Assembly (NCBI GenBank): GCA_017562135.1
Contig: QEYB01001046.1
Coordinates: 744,001-808,000, forward strand
Origin: Dipylidium caninum
Lineage: Eukaryota; Platyhelminthes; Cestoda; Cyclophyllidea; Dipylidiidae
Length of the DNA stretch: 64,000 nucleotides
Reading direction: 5' to 3'
In this document: in pieces, positions 58,690-64,000 of the stretch
Position numbering within the stretch: position 1 is the stretch's first letter
How the letters are laid out: every line of letters starts with the position of its first letter
Notes under the pieces: model-generated
What the model was told of the DNA's origin: nothing
Seen by the model: the letters and a program-made list of their open reading frames with translations, nothing else
Database searches by the model: none
Position numbers and translations under genes: made by a program

Positions 58690-59604
58690 GTAGCAGGCGG
58701 TAGACACTACGGCGGTGCTTCTGCAAGTGAGAAGTGCCAAGTATGTCAAAGGGACACTAACTCGTGCATCCACAGCGTACCACTCAAGTCTGGTGCAATT
58801 TATTCCCATTCGATTTGGTTCGGGTCACTTCCCTCCAGTCCAATCTAACTCAGTCCAGTTCAACCCATTTGGGTGCAGTACACTTCAGTGCAACAGTCTA
58901 ACGCATTTCAGTCCAGTGGAGACACGTCGAGTCGAGTCGAGTCGAGCGTCGTCGAGGGGAGATAAGTTGAGTTGAGTTGATTTGAATAGGAATTGATTTG
59001 AACTGAGCCGGATAGCGCTGCTCCTGCTGCTGCTGCTGATGCTGCTGCTGGTGGTGATGGTGATGGTGATGGTGGTGGTGGTGGTGATGGTGGTGGTGGT
59101 GGTGGTGGTGGTGGTAGTGTGAGTTTGCATGCAACAGCATGTGCTGATAAACGAAGAACTGCGTGTGGAGTGTGCCTGCGAGTTCGTGTTACTCTGTCAA
59201 CTCTGTCAACTCTGTGTTTCTGTGTTTTAGTGTATCATTGTTTCTGTGCCTTTGTGCCTGCAGACCTGTCTATGTCACTTTTTCCTGCGTCTGTGTGTGT
59301 GCTCGTATGTGTTTGTGTGTGTCATTGAGGGGAGGGGGAGGGTGAGTTGGAGTCGGGGGGAACGAGTGTGAGGAGTAGGTCGACTGTCGGAGGGTCGCAG
59401 GTAGTCTGGATGGCTGGTGGACGGATAGTTGGCATGTGGTGATGTAGGAGAGGACTGGGGGAAGGAGGTGAAGTGGGAGAAGTAGGAGCGATTGGTGTGT
59501 GGGGGATCAGTGAGCAAAGAAACTCAAGGGCAGGTTGAGCAAAGAAGGAGATATGCGAGTGTGGGTGAGGCCAAAGAGAAGAAGTCACTCTCGGTGTCGA
59601 GGAG
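58690..59604 (-). repeat. Right arm of the long inverted repeat, about 0.91 kb
   Basis: Reverse complement of 50836-51724. Differences are a longer CAC/CAG tract here, a shorter CCCCTCC block, a shorter CGACT run and a small insertion next to the GTAGCAGG end at 58690. Outside these limits the flanks do not match. Confidence 0.9.
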
Positions 59605-60197
59605 TTGGATGAGTATGGGATGTGGAGCTGGTCGAAGAATATTTGGATCGGTGGGAGGTGGACGTTGTGGGGACCTAATGAAAGGAAAATTCCTCGAAAC
59701 ATCCTACCTAGTAGCCTCCCATGTAACTTTTAATCTTCAAAATTCCCTCTGTACTTTCTACCTCAATCACAGTACACACAATCGCCTTACATCTTATCTG
59801 AGGCAAATCTGGCGACATGAAAGATGGTGGAAGAAAGGTAACATCATTACCAAGTTTCAAGTCTTTTCCGCCGCCCATGTGATGGTTTAAGGCTGCCTAG
59901 GCCCTACCCACAGGATAATTGCATAGAAATTTGTCTTCTCTAGGCACGGTGGGGTGTTTACGAATTCTGTGCAAGACTTGATGGTTGCACCGTGTATGGC
60001 TCGTGTGTTTCGCTTCTACATTCATACAGACACACACACACACAAGTGGGTTGTGTGTCGAACACGTTAGGCAGCGCCGCCTATCGATTCGCAAATGGTA
60101 TTCGGCGGTTGGAAAGTCAAATACGCAACACCTCATCCATTTGAGCTGACCAGGCAACGTCTACTGCTATGAGACTGTCTCATTACATGGCTAAAAG
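59605..60197. other. Spacer between the inverted repeat and the CTC array
   Basis: Contains a CA run at about 60029-60044. No gene was recognised. Confidence 0.5.
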
Positions 60198-60577
60198 ATC
60201 CTCCTCCTCCTCCTCCTCCTCCTCCTCCTCCTCCTCCTCCTCCTCCTCCTCCTCCTCCTCCTCCCTCCTCCTCCTCCTCCTCCTCCTCCTCCTCCTCCTG
60301 CCTCCTCCTCCTCCTCCTCCTCCTCCTCCTCCTCCTCCTCCTCCTCCTCCTCCTCCTCCTCCTCCTCCTCCTCCTCCTCCTCCTCCTCCTCCTCCTCTCT
60401 CCTCCTCCTCCTCCTCCCTGAGTCCTCCTCCTCCTCCTCCTCCTCCTCCTCCTCCTCCTCCTCCTCCTCCTCCTCCCTGAGTCCTCCTCCTCCTCCCTGA
60501 GTCCTCCTCCTCCTCCTCCTCCTCCTCCCTGAGTCCTCCTCCTCCTCCCTGAGTCCTCCTCCTCCTCCTCCCTGAGT
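60198..60577 (+). repeat. Giant (CTC)n array, about 380 bases
   Basis: Almost uninterrupted CTC/TCC triplets. The left part is broken by single changes near 60263, 60300 and 60398. The right part is broken by a recurrent CCCTGAGTCC interruption near 60417, 60476, 60496, 60527, 60547 and 60570. The polar homopurine-homopyrimidine composition is unmistakable. Open frames through it are low-complexity artefacts. Confidence 0.97.
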
Positions 60578-63500
60578 CATCCTCCCACGTCATCTCTTTC
60601 CCGCCCCCCAAGGGTTAAATAACTGCAGAGACGAAATGGCTGTCTTCCCCTTCCAGCCCCAATTCCACTGATATGTGAAGATCTCCACCAAGGGATTTGA
60701 TCGTTCTCTTCAACCTGATTCAGGAGTTAGTTTCTACTGAAGAGAGGATCTGTCACAAATTCAAAAGTATTGTTGCAAATGTAGACTTTCTTCTACGGTA
60801 TCGCATCAATGCAGTCCCACCTGGCCTCCCTAGACAACACATACTTCCAATTAGACTTGAAAGGAGGTGCTTCCACTGCGAAGAAGCATAATAACTAATA
60901 CTACGGCTACTGCTACAGCTTCCTTCTTCAAAAAACGTCTTTAGCTAAAAGTCAGACGTGCACACGCACACCTGTATGCCAATCTAGACGCAACAGTCAA
61001 TTAGTGCTGTTTACCTCGACATCCTTTCTCTAAAGAGACTAGTCCTCTCTCTACTTTTAGCCTGCTCCAGCCACAGGCGCTCCTCACCTCTTTTCCTTTG
61101 ACGTCGAAAGGTGGGTCTGTGACATGTGCAGGACCTTTTTAATGTCACTAGCACTTGACATAAAGCCGTTCTGGGAGCATTTGCCGGAGTGCTGCGTAAT
61201 TCCCCGACGTGCATCAGAGTCCATTTCTAAAGATTATCCTCAATCCGCGAGGCCCTCATGCTCTACCCGCCTGTCAGCCGCACCTACCAGCCAAAGACTT
61301 TTAGGAATAAATTTGGACTGATGAATTAATGCGCCGGGTGTGGCATACAAAGCCACCAAATTCATTAACTTTCAGGTAAGACAGCTTTTCTGACCCTTAT
61401 AATGCACGCAGAGGTTTTTTGTAAGTAGTCGGGTGCATCTCATCTACTCTTCTGAACAATCGGTTAGTGGAAGGAAATTGAGACCACTGCGACGAAGACG
61501 ACTGAACCACATACAATATTTCACGGTTGATTCAGTAGGGCTTAGCACCCACGATAACTGAAAGTCAGCAGCCAACCGACTGATTGACCTTGACAACATC
61601 CTGATTCCTTGTCTCAGTGGGAAACGAGGTAATGTTGACGAGGTAATGTGTTAAAATCGGCGGGCATTTTGCTCGTGGATGATTTCGTCGAATGTGGATG
61701 CTGTAGCCTCTGACCCATCCCATCCACCTGCCCAAACTATTAAATGGTTCTCTTTTAATAAAGTTCGTAGTCCTTTGCTTCACCCACATTTTCTCTCGCC
61801 GTACATATTATTATACCGGTGAAGAAGGACCTTTTAGCCACTTGGGTGTCACAAATAAGTGACGTGCGTTGCGTATCAGCTAGTGTCACTTGTGATTGGA
61901 TCAAGTCGCGTGTCGCCGGTGGATTAGATGAGCTAGAAGCTGCGGCGTGGACACAGGATCCTACTCGGTCAAAAGAAATCACTTACCCTTTATGGGTACT
62001 TTAGCATCATTTGAAGCTGGCACTGACACGGTTGACGTCCTATGTCGGTCAGGGACCCTCTCCGACCGAGCCCAGGGACGCACGAAGAGACTACAACTTA
62101 CGCTCATCCAACACGAGTGCAGGGGCACTTCAAGTATTGGACGAGAAGGGAAATCATGGCACTGGATTCCCGACCCGCACTGATGGCTTCACAAAGTACT
62201 TCGAAATGGTAAAAGCAGTGTTTCGAAACACAACCTCACAAAGGGATTTCTTACGCTCGTATCCTTCGCATCTGAAAAATCCGTTGTCATAGAGCCCTTC
62301 CGAGTTACCATGCCGACGAATGTACGCGAGCAGGATGAAGTCATGGAAGAATGGCGACACCACCTGTCCGTCTTATAACTACCCTCCCTTTCCGCCACGA
62401 GCTTCTTTCCTGTCTGTTGTCTTGCGCCCTCAAATATCGCTTCCTCTCCCTCCTCCTTCCCCTCCCCTTTATTCTCTCCTGCCACTATCGCGCGGAGTAG
62501 AATGGAGCAAGAAGGGAGCCCTGATGACGTTGCTTTGATTGAGTACATATGCTTGTCTAGAACGCATTACTAACTGCTCTCACACTCAACATAGAAACGC
62601 TTCACTCGAAGGGGCGGAATAAGAAAAGTGTCTTCCATCTAAAGCGGCTTCTCAACTCGTTTCGGAGGAAGTACTTTGTGTCTGCCAATTAATCCTAACG
62701 ACACAATGCGTTGACAAATGACACTTTGGGAGGTAGGTTTGCGGGAGGGAATATGGTCAAGCCTTCGGCAGGTTCCTGCTCGCTGTCCCGTAGCAGGGAA
62801 GGTCTCAAGAGAAGGAGTAAAGGTGAATTATGAGCCACATGTGGAAGAATTTTTATTGAGCAGTAGGAATGAATGATGGGAATAAACAGGCTCCTCCACA
62901 TGCATGGGGGGACAAAGACACCGGCTGGGGACGACTACCCACCAACGAAATGATCGTTGGCCGCACATCTCGCCACACCATTCCGAGTGACCAGTTCAAT
63001 TCATCCTACCACAAGCCAGACGTCAGACTGGATGCCATAAATCTTGAGCACTTTAGACATCGTGTGTACGTGTTTTCGGCTGTGGATGTGTGCGCGTGTG
63101 CGGTGGAGGGTGGGGGTTTGGGGGGGCGGGCGGGTGAACCGCGAAAGCTGCATATTACAGCTAACGAAAGAGGGGAGTCATCGCACAACCATCAAGCGTT
63201 GAATGCTCCGTCGTTTGTGCTGAATAGTCTTTCAAGCTGCGGCAGTCGGTCACAACAACTCGGTGTTCGTGTTAGGACTTGAACGGCGGTTTCGACACGG
63301 CAATTCACCTCGCGTGTATGTGTACATCATCCTTTTCATTGTCGGTTAACCTCGAATTCAGTGGAAACGTTTGAAGTGCTGCTCCTCTTCTACTGAATTG
63401 CCTTGTGGTGAAGTTTTCTGGCAAATAGTCAAAATTTGTGTTCACAATAATAAGTGCGGTTTGCAGAATCATGAAAATCTGCCATGAGTGCATTAAAACA

Positions 63501-64000
63501 CTTCATTTACTCGCACGGAGGAGCAACACCACTCCGACAATCCACAACCACCACCACCACCACCACACTCTACGCCTCCGTTTACCACAACGCACTCGCC
63601 GCTAACAGCGTCAAGTGAGCTGGTTGTGAGACCAAAAGACTGCTAATGCGGTCGTTCAAATTTCCTCAGCTTATGTGCTTAATTCTACTTTAATCCAGGG
63701 GGGCAGTTACTAGCCAAACCCCCTAAAACTGTTAGAATCAATGAGGAGGGGAAGCGGCGCGCCGAAGGGAGGACGGACGAGGCAGCTGCAGCCGCCGTTA
63801 TCTCCATCTCCTCGCTGCAACACGCAGTTGCCCCAGTGCTGCCGACACCCACAGCGATGCCGAACAGGCAACAAGTCTGAAGTATTGTTGCAATGCACTA
63901 ATGAAGAGGAGGAGGACATCCTTCCTCAACACAGTCAGATAATGGGAAATTCTGTCAGTATTCATGATGCATGTGTCGCTATTCTTTGACGCCTACACTT
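60578..64000. other. Right-hand 3.4 kb, no confident gene
   Basis: Apart from the candidate at 61819-62292 and a CCA run at about 63547-63567 nothing was recognised. The region runs out of the window. Confidence 0.45.
61819..62292 (+). pseudogene. Open frame broken by a single TAG, possible pseudogene or exon pair, unidentified
   Basis: The same frame stays open for about 157 codons except for one TAG at 62002-62004. Both halves look protein-like (LATWVSQISDVRCVSASV, DELEAAAWTQDPTRSK; then ALTRLTSYVGQGPSPTEP, TRTDGFTKYFE). GTACTTTAG just before CATCAT and ATG|GTAAAA at 62209 could be splice sites, making the second half an exon. No family is recognised. The opposite strand is also open in places, so chance cannot be excluded. 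Confidence 0.25.

Noticed and set aside
60183..60611. Long open frames encoding poly-Glu, poly-Gly, poly-Arg, poly-Ser or poly-Pro across the CTC array
   Set aside because: Pure consequence of the trinucleotide repeat, open on both strands and in all frames, with no start context or flanking coding sequence.
62869..63282. 137-codon plus-strand frame near the right edge
   Set aside because: Contains low-complexity Gly-rich sequence, has no recognisable domain and no splice support.

Overview
The window looks like nuclear DNA of a flatworm (Platyhelminthes), more likely a tapeworm than a fluke. This rests on intron-rich genes, introns of only 35-36 bases in one gene beside kilobase introns in another, simple-repeat-rich intergenic DNA and a decayed mariner element. 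No single marker settles the species. GC is judged by eye to be intermediate.

The left half (452-34097, minus strand) is one giant gene entering from the right and leaving through the left edge. I assembled about 35 exons from reading frame, splice signals and matching phases (about 14 kb of coding sequence, roughly 4,650 codons). It begins with tandem calponin-homology (CH) domains whose spacing and signature motifs are those of nesprin (SYNE1/MSP-300 family). A Ser/Thr-rich linker and a very long run of spectrin-like helical repeats follow. The C-terminal end, where a KASH membrane anchor would be expected, lies outside the window. Four places in the spectrin exons show a frame break, always +1. 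One intron starts with GC instead of GT. A mariner relic lies antisense inside the CH2 intron, and an exon-like plus-strand reading frame lies in another intron.

From 34.1 to 41.4 kb there is no firmly identified gene. A few minus-strand exon-like segments and CCAAT-box motifs at 38.3-39.9 kb may be the leader and promoter of the nesprin gene or a small separate gene. At 41392-42217 on the plus strand is a compact four-exon gene for the signal recognition particle receptor beta subunit (SRPRB), head-to-head with the nesprin gene.

From 42.2 kb to the right edge I find no confident protein gene. This part holds a long near-identical inverted repeat (arms 50836-51724 and 58690-59604, about 7 kb apart), a roughly 380-base CTC-type array (60198-60577), other simple repeats, and two weak coding candidates (55232-55480 and about 61819-62292). 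The two recognised genes act in different processes (nucleus-cytoskeleton linkage and ER protein targeting), and nothing suggests they are functionally coupled. I did not see a convincing new biological system. The most checkable oddities are the four +1 frame breaks, the inverted repeat and the exon-like reading frames.
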